Positions 8,759-19,200 are shown, counted from the first letter of the stretch. The stretch is DNA of 39,436 nucleotides from Bacteroidales bacterium (GCA_028698995.1 JAQVVM010000043.1:1-39436); one strand, 5' to 3'. The notes: a model not told the origin generated them from the letters alone. Numbers and translations: made by a program.

Positions 8759-9739
8759 ATGACACCTAAAAGTAAAGATATATTTTCAATTCAAAACGGT
8801 GAAGCTTTTAACCGCATGGCTTTAACTGTTTTTAAGTTTCAATATGAAAATATTGATATTTATAGACGTTTTGTACAGCTTCTTGGTATTGATTGTGAGG
8901 CTATTAGTAATTACATGCAAATCCCATTTATGCCTATTGAGTTTTTTAAAAAACATAAAGTTTTCAATACTAAAAACACCGAATCAGGTTATTTTGAAAG
9001 CAGTGGTACCGGAAATGTGAGAAGCAGACATTATTTCATGGATCTAAATTTATATGAAGAAAGTTTTACAAATTGTTTTGAACTTTTCTATGGAAGTACC
9101 GATCGGTTCCCAATTTTAGCATTATTACCTTCTTACAGCGAATCTCCAAATTCTTCACTGATTTATATGGTAAAAAAAATGATTACTAAAGGTCATTTTG
9201 CTGTAAGTGGTTTTTATCATGGTAAAGAAAACCTATTATTTAAAACACTTTCGACCCTGAGTTTAGAAAAAAAACCTGTTATTTTAATAGGTGTTTCATT
9301 TGCTTTGCTTGATTTTTCCGAAAAATTCAAAATTAATTTTCCGGAACTCATTATTATCGAGACTGGGGGTATGAAAGGAAGGCGTAAAGAAATTCTCAGA
9401 GAAGATTTACATATCAGTTTATCAAAAGCATTTAACGTTGAAAAGATTCATTCTGAATATGGAATGACAGAGCTTTTTTCTCAAGCTTATTCTAAAAGCG
9501 ATGGGTTGTTTTTTTGTCCTCCTTGGATGAAAGTTATTGCAAGAGACAATACTTCTCCTTTGACCCTTCTAGAACATGGAAAGATTGGAGCACTAAATAT
9601 TATTGACCTTGCCAATGTTTTTTCCTGTTCTTTTATTGCAACAGATGATTTAGGCAGGGTTTTCAATGATGGCAGCTTCCAAGTTTTAGGTCGAACCGAT
9701 AGCAGTGAAAATAGGGGATGTAATTTGATGGTAATATAA
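8759..9739 (+). CDS. LuxE-like acyl-protein synthetase / acyl-activating protein
   Basis: A 326-residue soluble protein resembling the LuxE (acyl-protein synthetase) branch of the adenylate-forming ANL superfamily. Supporting motifs are FESSGTGN near residue 81 (nucleotide phosphate loop), an IPFMPIEFFKKH segment just before it, HSEYGMTELFSQAY near 236 (the ANL YGxTE motif) and ATDDLGRVF near 296 (the Asp that contacts the ribose in the family). LuxE activates a fatty acid with ATP; Bacteroidota relatives stand alone without lux genes, as here, and their substrate is unknown. The ANL C-terminal swing domain is missing or very short, as in LuxE. No obvious operon partner: the neighbours are a divergent hydrolase and an RNA-binding protein with its own promoter. 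Confidence 0.75.
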   Translation: MTPKSKDIFSIQNGEAFNRMALTVFKFQYENIDIYRRFVQLLGIDCEAISNYMQIPFMPIEFFKKHKVFNTKNTESGYFESSGTGNVRSRHYFMDLNLYEESFTNCFELFYGSTDRFPILALLPSYSESPNSSLIYMVKKMITKGHFAVSGFYHGKENLLFKTLSTLSLEKKPVILIGVSFALLDFSEKFKINFPELIIIETGGMKGRRKEILREDLHISLSKAFNVEKIHSEYGMTELFSQAYSKSDGLFFCPPWMKVIARDNTSPLTLLEHGKIGALNIIDLANVFSCSFIATDDLGRVFNDGSFQVLGRTDSSENRGCNLMVI

Positions 9740-9822
9740 ATGTTTATGTATAAGTTTAGATTTTAATAATATCTAAGTAAATCAAAATCTTGTCTATAAA
9801 AAAATAAAAAAAATATTTATAT

Positions 9823-9855
9823 TTTGTTTATATTAAAAAAAAATATTTACTTTTG
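9823..9855 (+). promoter_or_regulatory. promoter of the RRM protein gene
   Basis: TTTG (9823-9826), 21 bases, then TACTTTTG (9848-9855) match the Bacteroidota -33/-7 pattern. The predicted start is near 9862, about 24 nt before the ATG at 9886. The spacer is almost pure A and T. Confidence 0.7.
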
Positions 9856-9885
9856 CAACATTATTAATTTTAATTTCTTTCATTT

Positions 9886-10143
9886 ATGAACCTTTACATT
9901 GGAAACCTGGACTATAAAGTCAGGGAACAACAACTTGAAGAGTTGTTTGCCGAATATGGCGAAGTAACATCAGTAAAAATCATTAAAGACAAATTCAGTG
10001 GTCGCAGCAAAGGCTTTGGTTTTGTTGAAATGGCAGACGATAATGGTGGCAAAGAAGCGATCAATGCTTTGAATGGAAAGCCTCTCTTAGACAGAGAGAT
10101 TATTGTTTCTGAAGCACGTCCAAAAACAGAAAATAATAGGTAG
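9886..10143 (+). CDS. small RRM-domain RNA-binding protein
   Basis: An 85-residue protein that is essentially one RNA recognition motif. RNP2 is NLYIGNL at residues 2-8 and RNP1 is KGFGFVEM near 45-52; the aromatic residues that stack on RNA bases are present. The beta-alpha-beta-beta-alpha-beta order is intact (ADDNGGKEAINALNG forms the second helix) and the tail is short, without a glycine-rich extension. Such single-RRM proteins occur in Bacteroidota and cyanobacteria and are thought to act on RNA stability or translation; the targets here are unknown. It appears monocistronic, with a strong consensus promoter upstream and a good terminator downstream. Confidence 0.93.
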   Translation: MNLYIGNLDYKVREQQLEELFAEYGEVTSVKIIKDKFSGRSKGFGFVEMADDNGGKEAINALNGKPLLDREIIVSEARPKTENNR

Positions 10144-10203
10144 TATTCAGTCTCAAAACTGCATATCAGTATTAAATAATCTGTTTAAAACAGAAAATTG
10201 CTG

Positions 10204-10234
10204 AAAAAACCGCTTTTTAAAAGCGGTTTTTTTT
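10204..10234 (+). terminator. Rho-independent terminator after the RRM gene
   Basis: AAAAAACCGCTT pairs with AAGCGGTTTTTT around a short TTTAA loop, ending in a run of eight T. It lies 60 nt after the RRM stop and separates that gene from aspS. Confidence 0.85.
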
Positions 10235-10292
10235 ATGGGCAGAGGCTGATTGAAAAACATAAATCCAGAATATCCACTTTGGTATATTTTAT

Positions 10293-10300
10293 TAATTTTG
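10293..10300 (+). promoter_or_regulatory. -7 element for aspS
   Basis: TAATTTTG matches TAnnTTTG and lies 23 nt before the ATG at 10324, just downstream of the RRM terminator, as expected for a new transcription unit. The nearest TTTG (10278-10281) is only 11 nt upstream, too close for a normal -33. Confidence 0.5.
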
Positions 10301-10323
10301 CGCTTAAATATTAAAATTGAAAT

Positions 10324-12075
10324 ATGATGTACAGAACACATAATTGCGGTGAATTAAACGAAACAAATATCAATCAGATAGTAACCCTTTGTGGGTGGAT
10401 TCAACGAAACAGAGATTTAGGAGGGATGACTTTTATTGATCTTCGCGACAGGTACGGGATAACTCAGCTGGCATTTAATATGGACATTAACAAGGAACTT
10501 TGCCTAAAAGCACGTAGCTTACATCGTGAATTTGTTGTTATGGTTAAAGGTAAAGTCATTGAAAGAAGTAGTAAAAATACAAAAATCTCTACAGGTAATG
10601 TTGAGGTTGATGTATCTGAAATCACAATTCTTAACAAATCGAAAACTCCCCCCTTTACTATAGAAGACAATACTGATGGTGGTGATGAACTAAGAATGAA
10701 ATACCGATATTTGGATTTACGCAGAAATATTGTTAAGAATAATATTCTCTTGCGTCATAAACTTAATATTGCAACAAGAAATTATCTTAATCAAGAAGGT
10801 TTCCTTGAAATAGAAACACCTTTTCTCATAAAATCAACTCCTGAAGGTGCAAGAGATTTTGTTGTTCCCAGCAGGATGAATAAAGGAGAATTTTACGCTT
10901 TACCACAATCCCCACAAACATTCAAACAACTTTTGATGATTTCAGGGTTTGATAAATATTTTCAGATAGTGCGTTGCTTCAGAGATGAAGATTTAAGAGC
11001 TGACCGTCAACCAGAATTTACACAAATTGACTGTGAAATGTCGTTTGTTACTGAAGAAGAGATTATTAATACATTTGAAAAACTAACCATCCATTTATTT
11101 AAAGAAATTAAAAATATTGAACTTGGAGTTTTTCCTAGACTTTCTTATGCTGATGCCATGAAATATTATGGCAGCGACAAACCCGATATCCGTTTTGAAA
11201 TGAAATTTGTTGAATTGAATGATGTTGCCAAAGGTCATGGGTTTAAGGTTTTTGACGATGCAGAACTTGTTGTAGGTATTTGTACCAAAGGTGCATCAGA
11301 ATACTCTCGAAAACAACTTGATGCCCTGACTGATTTTGTGAAAAGACCTCAGGTAGGTGCCAGCGGTTTGGTATATGTAAAATTCAATATTGATGGTTCT
11401 ATTAAATCCTCTGTTGATAAATTTTTTAATGAAGCACAGTTGATAAAATGGTGCGAGAAGTTTAATGCAAGTAAAGGAGATTTAATGCTTATACTCGCCG
11501 GCCCTAAAGAAAAAACTCAAACTGCATTGTCTGCTTTGCGCCTTGAGATGGGCAAACAACTAGGACTTATCAACAACTCAGTTTATGCTCCTCTTTGGGT
11601 AATAGATTTTCCTCTTCTAGAATGGGCAGAAGATACGCAGCGTTTTTATGCCAAACACCACCCTTTTACCTCCCCAAAACCCGAAGATGTGGAGCTGCTT
11701 GAGAAAGACCCTGCTGCTGTCAGGGCGAATGCCTATGATCTTGTTATCAATGGTGTGGAAATAGGAGGTGGATCTATAAGAATTTTCGACAGGGAGCTAC
11801 AGTCAAAGATGTTTTCTGTCCTTGGTTTCTCTGTTGAAGAAGCTAAAAAGCAATTCGGTTTCCTGATGGAAGCTTTTGAATATGGTGCCCCGCCTCATGG
11901 TGGTATAGCTTTTGGTTTTGACAGACTTTGTGCTGTTTTTGGAGGGTCTGATTCTATTCGCGATTATATTGCATTCCCTAAAAATAATTCAGGCAGGGAT
12001 GTAATGGTTGATGCGCCCTCTTCAATTTCACAAGAACAATTAAAAGAACTGTATATTTCATTAAATAAGGATTAA
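10324..12075 (+). CDS. aspS: aspartate--tRNA ligase
   Basis: A class II aminoacyl-tRNA synthetase that charges tRNA-Asp. The 583 residues match the bacterial type with its extra GAD insertion domain. An N-terminal OB anticodon-binding fold ([22 protein letters not shown]) is followed by motif 2 ([18 protein letters not shown] near 220), the GAD domain at about 290-420, and motif 3 (GIAFGFDRL near 535). Two adjacent ATG codons (10324 and 10327) could serve as the start. The DMT transporter gene follows after 35 nt and may be co-transcribed. Whether it discriminates tRNA-Asp from tRNA-Asn was not judged. Confidence 0.97.
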   Translation: MMYRTHNCGELNETNINQIVTLCGWIQRNRDLGGMTFIDLRDRYGITQLAFNMDINKELCLKARSLHREFVVMVKGKVIERSSKNTKISTGNVEVDVSEITILNKSKTPPFTIEDNTDGGDELRMKYRYLDLRRNIVKNNILLRHKLNIATRNYLNQEGFLEIETPFLIKSTPEGARDFVVPSRMNKGEFYALPQSPQTFKQLLMISGFDKYFQIVRCFRDEDLRADRQPEFTQIDCEMSFVTEEEIINTFEKLTIHLFKEIKNIELGVFPRLSYADAMKYYGSDKPDIRFEMKFVELNDVAKGHGFKVFDDAELVVGICTKGASEYSRKQLDALTDFVKRPQVGASGLVYVKFNIDGSIKSSVDKFFNEAQLIKWCEKFNASKGDLMLILAGPKEKTQTALSALRLEMGKQLGLINNSVYAPLWVIDFPLLEWAEDTQRFYAKHHPFTSPKPEDVELLEKDPAAVRANAYDLVINGVEIGGGSIRIFDRELQSKMFSVLGFSVEEAKKQFGFLMEAFEYGAPPHGGIAFGFDRLCAVFGGSDSIRDYIAFPKNNSGRDVMVDAPSSISQEQLKELYISLNKD

Positions 12076-12110
12076 TAAAGTTAAATACTTGCATTTTCAA
12101 AACATCAAAA

Positions 12111-13016
12111 ATGATTGAGGGGATTAGGGAAAAAATTAAACTGTTTAAGAGTAGTGATGCTTTTATTCCATGGGCTATTCTATTGGTTCTTTCAATGATT
12201 TGGGGTAGTTCCTTTATTTTAATGAAACGTGGTCTTGAGTCATTTTCTTTTCAGCAGGTAGCTGCTTTGAGGATTTTTATTGCATTTTTGGTCCTATTGC
12301 CTTTTGTTATAAAACATTTGTTCAAAATTCCCAGAAAATACTGGTTGACCATGACTATTGCAGGGTATTTAGGAAACGGATTACCTCCCTTTCTGTTTAC
12401 TAAAGCCCAAACTTATTTGAGTAGCTCTGTAGCGGGTATTCTTAATGCCCTTACACCACTTTTTACATTTATTTTAGGCATATTATTTTTTCAGGTTAAA
12501 GCCCGATGGTATAAATTTTTGGGTGTTACCTTAGGATTGGCAGGTTCAATCGGCTTGTTATTATCCGGAGGAGATAACCAATGGGATAACTTAGGTTATG
12601 GCTTTTATATAATACTTGCTACGCTTTGTTATGCAATGGGGACAAATATCGTAAAACGTTACCTCTCTGATATTAAACCTCTTCATTTAACAGGATTTTT
12701 CTTTTTAGTAACAGGATTACCACTTGGTTTTTATATTTTTACCACTGATTTTATTGATGTGTTGCTTTCTGATCCACAAGCTATTAAATCTCTTGGGTTT
12801 ATTTCCTTGCTTGCAATCTTTGGCTCTGCAATTTCTTTAGTCTTATGGAATACTCTCATTAAAAAAACAAGTGCTGTTTTTGCTTCTTCTGTAACTTACA
12901 TTATGCCTATTTTTGCTATCATGTGGGGCGTCCTTGATGGTGAAAGTTTTTTACCCGTTTATTTTTTTATGATTGCTCTCATTGTAATTGGCATTTATCT
13001 TACAAATAGAAAATAA
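12111..13016 (+). CDS. DMT-family (EamA) transporter
   Basis: A 301-residue inner-membrane protein with about ten hydrophobic segments arranged as two EamA repeats. The first begins near residue 15 (AILLVLSMIWGSSFILMKRGL, with the typical W-G-S-S-F) and the second near 165. EamA transporters move metabolites such as amino acids or nucleobases across the inner membrane, usually outward, but the substrate cannot be assigned. It lies 35 nt after aspS with no promoter motif seen in the gap. The gene converges on the diheme peroxidase gene with a 28-bp gap that holds no clear terminator. Confidence 0.9.
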   Translation: MIEGIREKIKLFKSSDAFIPWAILLVLSMIWGSSFILMKRGLESFSFQQVAALRIFIAFLVLLPFVIKHLFKIPRKYWLTMTIAGYLGNGLPPFLFTKAQTYLSSSVAGILNALTPLFTFILGILFFQVKARWYKFLGVTLGLAGSIGLLLSGGDNQWDNLGYGFYIILATLCYAMGTNIVKRYLSDIKPLHLTGFFFLVTGLPLGFYIFTTDFIDVLLSDPQAIKSLGFISLLAIFGSAISLVLWNTLIKKTSAVFASSVTYIMPIFAIMWGVLDGESFLPVYFFMIALIVIGIYLTNRK

Positions 13017-13044
13017 ACTGTAACAATAAACTTTTATATATTAT

Positions 13045-14223
13045 TTATAAATCTGCAGGCTTACTGAATGCAGGATTTGTAGTAAATGATTCGTCTGTAA
13101 GTGTTTTTAAAAATGATAATAAGGCTTGTTTTTGATTGGGCGTGAGTTGTGCACCATTATCGGGAAGTTTGTGCATAAGAGGATTTGCATAAGGTGAAAA
13201 AACCAAACCTTCACTGTAAAAATCAATGACTTCTTCAAGAGTTGAAAAGCGGCCATCGTGCATGTAAGGACCTGTTAACTCAATATTTCTGAGTGTTGGT
13301 GATTTATAAGCCCCTTTATCCATAACATCGCCTGTAAATGCAAAGCGGTCTCTTGGGTCGTTGAATATGGAATCTTTAGCATTGTTGTAAAATAGATTGG
13401 TTGTCCACAATGGATTTTGAGAAGCACCATGACAATGAAAACAGTCTGCACCAGATTCTGTTGTGAACAGCACAAAACCTTGTAATTCTTGAGTCGTCAA
13501 CTGAACTTCACCTCGTAAATACTTGTCAAATTTGGAATCGAAACTCACTAAAGATCTTACAAATTGTGCAATAGCCTTACTAATTCTTTCATAGGTTACT
13601 TCGGGAGTTCCAAAAGCAGCTTCAAATTTTTCTGCATACATGGGAATACTGGCAATAAGTTGAACAGTTTGATCAACATTGCCATACATTTCGTGTGGAG
13701 CTACAATGCCCATCCAAACCAGTGACTCAATATTCCTACGATGATAAAGGGGATTATTTTCATACAGGAAGTCATTGCTTTCATGTATCATACCATTCCA
13801 TAAATACCCATTGGAGTTAAACACCAAATTAACTAAAGGCATTGTATAATGCGGTGTTTGAATACCTGTCAGCCCAAAGGGTCTTCCTCCTGTAAATTTG
13901 GGATGGTTTATTCCTGTGCTGAAGCCATATTCCTGCAAGTGACAGGTGGCACATGTCATTAAACTGTCTGGATGTGTACGTCCACTGAGTCTGCCGTCGT
14001 AAAAAAGATAACGCCCGAGTTCAATACCCTCTATAGTCATGGGATTGTCAGGTGGGATATTTAAAACAGTCGGAAAATAGAAAGGCAGGTCTAAGGTATA
14101 GGGAGTTGGATTAAATGAATCAGGTTTATCGTTGTCAGGAGGCAAGGGATTTTCTTTCTTGCAGGTACTGAACGTGACAAAAAACAATAATATAATAGGA
14201 ATCAAATTGATTTTTCTTTTCAT
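13045..14223 (-). CDS. diheme cytochrome c peroxidase / MauG family lipoprotein, MbnH-like
   Basis: The protein has two c-type heme sites, CATCH near residue 91 and CFHCH near 261, in the spacing of the bacterial diheme peroxidase/MauG family. The conserved SPTLRNIELTGPYMHDGRF segment near 310 contributes the distal heme region. The chosen ATG gives a lipoprotein signal (MKRKINLIPIILLFFVTFSTC); an in-frame ATG at 14244 adds seven residues and is possible. The gene follows the MbnP-like lipoprotein gene after 33 nt on the same strand. In characterised MbnP/MbnH pairs the MauG-like MbnH oxidises a Trp of MbnP to kynurenine to complete a copper site. That role is inferred here from pairing; an ordinary peroxide-reducing enzyme is the alternative. 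Confidence 0.88.
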   Translation of the reverse strand: MKRKINLIPIILLFFVTFSTCKKENPLPPDNDKPDSFNPTPYTLDLPFYFPTVLNIPPDNPMTIEGIELGRYLFYDGRLSGRTHPDSLMTCATCHLQEYGFSTGINHPKFTGGRPFGLTGIQTPHYTMPLVNLVFNSNGYLWNGMIHESNDFLYENNPLYHRRNIESLVWMGIVAPHEMYGNVDQTVQLIASIPMYAEKFEAAFGTPEVTYERISKAIAQFVRSLVSFDSKFDKYLRGEVQLTTQELQGFVLFTTESGADCFHCHGASQNPLWTTNLFYNNAKDSIFNDPRDRFAFTGDVMDKGAYKSPTLRNIELTGPYMHDGRFSTLEEVIDFYSEGLVFSPYANPLMHKLPDNGAQLTPNQKQALLSFLKTLTDESFTTNPAFSKPADL

Positions 14224-14256
14224 TGGCTGAAAAATTAATTTCATATAAGATGATTT

Positions 14257-15057
14257 TTACTTATTACAACAACCAAAATCAACACTGAAAACATCGTGTC
14301 CATTTTCTGAAGCAGCTTGCATGGCATCCTGATTTTCCATAATATCACCTCCCCAGAAATTATGGTCATAGATATTGGGACTTTTAAACCAGTTTTCGAT
14401 ATTCATTATGATGCCAATGGTCTTGGTTTCTTTGTCTGCTAATGTAAATGCACTGTTAGGTAAGTTTACCTGAAAATGATTGTGTACATAAATTGTGTCC
14501 TGAGCTCCGTATATCTGTCCAATCCCAAGATGGAAATTGAAAAATCGGATTTGTTGTTGGGGATCTTGCCATTTCCCATTTAATTTCATGTAGTGATACC
14601 CTCCGCCGAGTACATCGGGCCAGAACATAAAAGACTCTGGCGGGTTAACAAACATAAATGATTGGTTTTTTTGAGCATTAATTCCAAAAGTAAAACTTAT
14701 GCCTGAATAGTTGCCGTCCGGAATTTTGTCAAAAACATTCCAAGTCTGTGTGGCAGGAATATCTGTGTCAACATAATGGATATCTTGCCATTGGTTAATG
14801 TTATAAAAGGATCCATCTGCTCTGTGTAATACAACATCAGAAATAAAATATTGTATCTCATTGACCTCGTATAAATTTCCTGCTTCGTTAATGTATTTCA
14901 AGGTGTCAGTAACTAATGGTAAGCCATCTACTTTATGAAAAAATTTAAATTCAATTTTTCCATAAGTGTCTGGTTGGTTATTATCAATGGGTTTTTCTTT
15001 TTTACAAGCACAAATTAATATTGAAAGAAGAACCGCCGTAGTAAAAATATTTTTCAT
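14257..15057 (-). CDS. MbnP-like lipoprotein (copper-binding family)
   Basis: A lipoprotein of about 266 residues. The ATG at 15057 gives MKNIFTTAVLLSILICAC with a lipobox cysteine; a TTG two codons earlier is less likely. The mature part resembles the MbnP-like domain: IEFKFFHKVDGLPL, a region around Trp146 (FMFWPDVLGGGYHYMKLNG), FNFHLG, and VHNHFQVNL, which together supply His, Trp and acidic residues. In the known family a Trp is converted to kynurenine by the partner diheme enzyme, and the protein binds copper in the periplasm. It ends in an unusual CC pair (FGCCNK). The neighbouring gene encodes the diheme partner. No methanobactin precursor or biosynthesis genes are nearby. Family assignment is from motif memory. 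Confidence 0.72.
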   Translation of the reverse strand: MKNIFTTAVLLSILICACKKEKPIDNNQPDTYGKIEFKFFHKVDGLPLVTDTLKYINEAGNLYEVNEIQYFISDVVLHRADGSFYNINQWQDIHYVDTDIPATQTWNVFDKIPDGNYSGISFTFGINAQKNQSFMFVNPPESFMFWPDVLGGGYHYMKLNGKWQDPQQQIRFFNFHLGIGQIYGAQDTIYVHNHFQVNLPNSAFTLADKETKTIGIIMNIENWFKSPNIYDHNFWGGDIMENQDAMQAASENGHDVFSVDFGCCNK

Positions 15058-15086
15058 GCTCAATAAGTCTATTATTGTTTTACTTA

Positions 15087-15094
15087 CAAATTTA
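15087..15094 (-). promoter_or_regulatory. -7 element for the MbnP/MbnH-like operon
   Basis: The minus strand reads TAAATTTG, a match to TAnnTTTG, about 30 nt upstream of the ATG at 15057 and within the gap after recF. No -33 TTG at the expected distance. Confidence 0.45.
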
Positions 15095-15131
15095 CGTTTT
15101 TTTTATGATGTATTTATTTAAGGGTCAGAAA

Positions 15132-16238
15132 TTAATCAATCAGTTTAACAGAGTTATTGATTACAGAAAAGAAGCTTGCAGAAAGATTGACTTTTGCCAA
15201 TACCGTTCTGACCCTGTTTAAATCGGTATCAGTAATGAATACCTGATTAAAACCGTTCTGGCTTACAAGACGTATCAGATGTTCTACCCGGCTGTTATCA
15301 AGTTTGTCGAACACGTCATCAAGAAGAAGCAGGGGTGTCATTTGTTTGTATTCTTTTGTAACGACAAATTGAGCAAATTTTAATGCAATAAGAAATGTCT
15401 TTTGTTGTCCCTGTGAAGCAAACTTTTTTAAAGGTTTTCCCCCTTTTAAGAAAATAAGGTCATCCTTATGAATACCTATAGTGGTGTAAAGTGCTTTTCT
15501 GTCATTTGAGAGGGCATTTGATAAAAGTGTTTCGAAAGTTCCCGAATGCAAGTGTGAATCATACTGAACAGATACTTCTTCTTTTCCTCCCGATAAAGCC
15601 TGATAATAAGAATTAAAAACCGGAACAAAACTTTCAATAAAAGAACATCGCTTCTCATAAATTTTGTGACCTAATATTGTAAGTTTATCATCCCATATTT
15701 CGAGAGAACTATTATCAAAATAGTTAAGTTCATTGAAACGCTTGAGCAAATGATTCCTTTGTAATAAAACTTTATTGTAATTAAGTAAATTGTCTAGATA
15801 TATTTTGTCAAATTGAGCCAAAACACTGTCAATAAATTTTCTGCGGATGTCGCTGCCTTCATTTATATAATCAATATCCGAGGGAGAAATAATGATGAGA
15901 GGTACGCGTCCAATATGGTCTGCTAAGCGTGAATACTCCTTGTCATTCGACTTGAAGATCTTTCTGTCTCCTTTTTTGAATGAACAAAACAAAGACATAT
16001 CCTTGCCCTCATCAATATATTGACCCTGAAGAACAAAAAATGCCTCATCATCATTGATGTTCTGAGTGTCAATATTATTAAAATAACTTTTACAAAAGGA
16101 AAGGTAATAGATGGCATCCAGCAAATTGGTTTTTCCTGCACCATTCTGACCTGTAAAACAATTGATATGTTTATTTAATTCAATATCGGCAGCTTTGAAA
16201 TTCTTAAAATTTACTATGGCTAATTTCTTTATATACAT
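15132..16238 (-). CDS. recF: DNA replication and repair protein RecF
   Basis: A 368-residue SMC-like ATPase that helps load RecA at single-strand gaps with RecO and RecR. It starts MYIKKLAIVNFKNFKAADIEL, the usual RecF opening, with Walker A GQNGAGKTN near residue 30, the signature ASQGQQKTFLIALK near 275 and Walker B PLLLLDDVFDKLD near 302. Length is normal. It is the last gene of a probable nadC-yihY-M1-recF run; the gap to the M1 gene is 33 nt. recF is not beside dnaA or dnaN, as is common in Bacteroidota. Confidence 0.96.
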   Translation of the reverse strand: MYIKKLAIVNFKNFKAADIELNKHINCFTGQNGAGKTNLLDAIYYLSFCKSYFNNIDTQNINDDEAFFVLQGQYIDEGKDMSLFCSFKKGDRKIFKSNDKEYSRLADHIGRVPLIIISPSDIDYINEGSDIRRKFIDSVLAQFDKIYLDNLLNYNKVLLQRNHLLKRFNELNYFDNSSLEIWDDKLTILGHKIYEKRCSFIESFVPVFNSYYQALSGGKEEVSVQYDSHLHSGTFETLLSNALSNDRKALYTTIGIHKDDLIFLKGGKPLKKFASQGQQKTFLIALKFAQFVVTKEYKQMTPLLLLDDVFDKLDNSRVEHLIRLVSQNGFNQVFITDTDLNRVRTVLAKVNLSASFFSVINNSVKLID

Positions 16239-16271
16239 TAAGACTTGTTCTTAAAAATGATATTTATAATC

Positions 16272-19200
16272 TTAAAAAGCCCTTTTTACTCCTATAATCC
16301 ACCTCAAATTTATAAAATCATTGTCAATGGCCGGAGGACGATTAAGAAATAGAGGCATGTCGCAACGAATTGTAATGGGTTTTAGCTTAGTGAAAGGTCC
16401 GAATTTCTTTATTGTCATTGCTAAACCTAAACCTGCACTCATTCTTAGTTGACTTAATTGTAACCTGTCACTGATTTTATTCATGCTTATGAAACCGGCA
16501 TCTGCGAAGATATAAGTGCAAAATCTTAAATAATCGGATAAGTATTTTGGTTTTATTTTAAAAAGTCTGTCGAATTCCATTTCAGTGTTAAGTGCAATGC
16601 CCGAATGTCCTCTGTAGGTTGGAACTACATTCCCAAACATATCTGTTTGTGCAGCTACATAACCCGCATAGCCTCTTATATTTAATCCTCCTCCCTCGTG
16701 AAAATGGGATGTGTTAAGGCCATATCCTCCCATTGAAGCAGGGAAAATACCACTAGATCTGGTAAATTTATTTTCTGCCATTTCTTCCTGATTGGCCCCC
16801 GACAAATATAGCATGGATTCTTTTGGCATATGTGTGCCAAATGCCCACTGAGCATAAATCCTCGAACGAAAAGTAAGCAGATTCATGTTTTCGTTGTTTA
16901 TATGAGAAAGTGATAGGGTAGAAAAATCGTAAGGACTAAAAAAAGATGTACGTGCTGTCAAATCCAAGCTCCCATTTCTAAGAACATTGTGATAATGACT
17001 TTGAAAGCCTAAAGACATGATGTTATTTATTAAAAGACTATGGGTATTATCAACATTAGGACTTCTCCATTCTTTTGGGTATAATGGATATGAATTGCTC
17101 AAGTTGTTCTCAGGTCTGTACAGGGATTTGAATTCTAAATAAACAGTGCTGCCTGTTTGGGGGATATTGTAATCAAGTTTAAGTGCTTGTCGAGAAAATC
17201 CGTCTGTTAACAAACTTTTGATTCCAATATAAGTGTTTTTAGTTCTTCTTGATAAGGGGGTTTTGTATTCAAAAACATAAGAAGCAGGCCACGGTTTATT
17301 TTTACTGATTTGTTGAAGCAAACCGGTATTATAAAAGATGCTCAAATCAAAAACATGAAAAAGTTTCATATAGTGTCCATTTAAGTTAACACCTGTTTTT
17401 AATCCGTCAACCGAGTTCCACCATAAATCGGGTCTGTAATACATTTCGTAACAGTTCCGGTTTTCAATATTGTCAATCAGATAATCAAAGGAAAGTTTTA
17501 TTTGTTTTCTCAGACTGTTGTCGGGGGCGTATATATCAGCCAGGGTGTGCGATGAATCTATGATAACATTTTTTATGCCTGAAGGAATCGTTATTTCAGC
17601 AGCATATTCCCTGTTAAAATGCAACCATCCATACCATTTTGGCAGAATAACGGCATTTGTGTTTTTTATAAAATCTGTATTTGGAATATGATAGTAGTAT
17701 AAAGAATCATTTTTACCCACCACCGTAAAATCTATTGGCATTTGCATATCTCCATATCTTCTGAAATTCACAGTATAAGTATCTGTTTTTCTGTTTTTTC
17801 TTACATTTTTAACCTTATAATCTATTACCTTGGGTGTTTCAATAAATGCATCAAAAAACCAGTTCAAATCTGTCTGTGTGCTATGAATAAATGAGGCTCT
17901 CATATCCTCAATATAAGGATGACAAAATTTCCATTGCTCAAAGTAATCTTTAATAGCCTTGTTAAAAAGATCTTTTCCAAGAACATATTCCAAGTTCATG
18001 AGCATCACACTTCCTTTGTAATATGTTTGGCGGTATTCTTCTCCATAAGGACGGTTAGTGCTAAACATATCAGAATGAGTATTCAGCGTTATTCCTTTAG
18101 TGCCGAGTGCATGTCTGTGATATCTCAGGTAAGAGTGCCTGTCTCTGAGAGCAGGTTTAAAGGAATGTTTCCTAAGATATCTGTTAGTAATTTCACTTTC
18201 TATGGGTCCAATTTCAGAAAGTTTATCTAGTGCATAAATAGTAAGGTATTGAGTAAATCCCTCATCAAGTAAAGCAGCATAAGTTTCATTGCTGCCTACC
18301 ATGCCAAAAAACCAGTTGTGACCTATTTCGTGAGAAAAGATATAAGAATATTCCGGATCATAATCCGAATTCATAGTGAGCATGGGATATTCCATACCCG
18401 AGAAAGCATCTGCTACAACCATTTTTGGATAGGCATATGTTCCAATTTTTTCATTATAGAGGGCAATAATATTGGCTGTCAGTTCAGCTGCATTTTGCCA
18501 GCGCGAAGCATGTGATTCATGTGCAATAGCCACACATTTAACCCCTTGATAATCAACTTCTGACAACCGGTAGGTGGGTGATGCAACAAATGCAAAATCA
18601 TGTACATTAATGGCATAATATTTCCAAATTTTTCTTTTGGTGCTGTCATAAGGGATTATTATATCTGGCGGAGAGTTGAAAGCTTTATCCTTAAAATTTT
18701 TGATATCAAGTCTTTCTCTTAAATCATCGGGAAGAACTTCTTCTTCATTCATCAGTGTACCGGTAGCCTCTGTTATATAATTTTCAGGTAAATCGAGTTC
18801 GACTGAATAAGTCCCAAAATCACCATAGAATTCATGTACAAGATGTTGATCTGCAGTCCATCCAAAGCGGCTGTCATAAACAGAAATTCGAGGATAAAAA
18901 TGAGCACCGTTGAAGTGTTTAAATCCCCAGCGTTGATAAAGTCTCATCCTACCCCAACCGGCATCATGGTTAAAATATGTTTTAAATTGAATGTCAAAAA
19001 CTGCAGAATCATTACTTTTTATAGGTTTGTTGAGATTAACCCGCATAATGGTATTATCAAGAATCCATTCATGGTTTTCACCATCTACGATAATTTGTTC
19101 TACTTCTGTTCCCAATCCAAGGCTCTGATAAGTGCCAAAAGACATGATGCTTTTATTGTCTTGTTGCAAATGATGATAATGTGAATTTGGCAAGAAAGCA

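Noticed and set aside
9756..9776. Inverted repeat TTAGAT/ATCTAA after the LuxE-like gene
   Set aside because: Only six AT-rich pairs and no T-run after it; too weak to call a terminator.
13017..13044. AT palindrome between the DMT transporter and diheme peroxidase genes as a terminator
   Set aside because: The stem is about five A-T pairs only; not stable enough.
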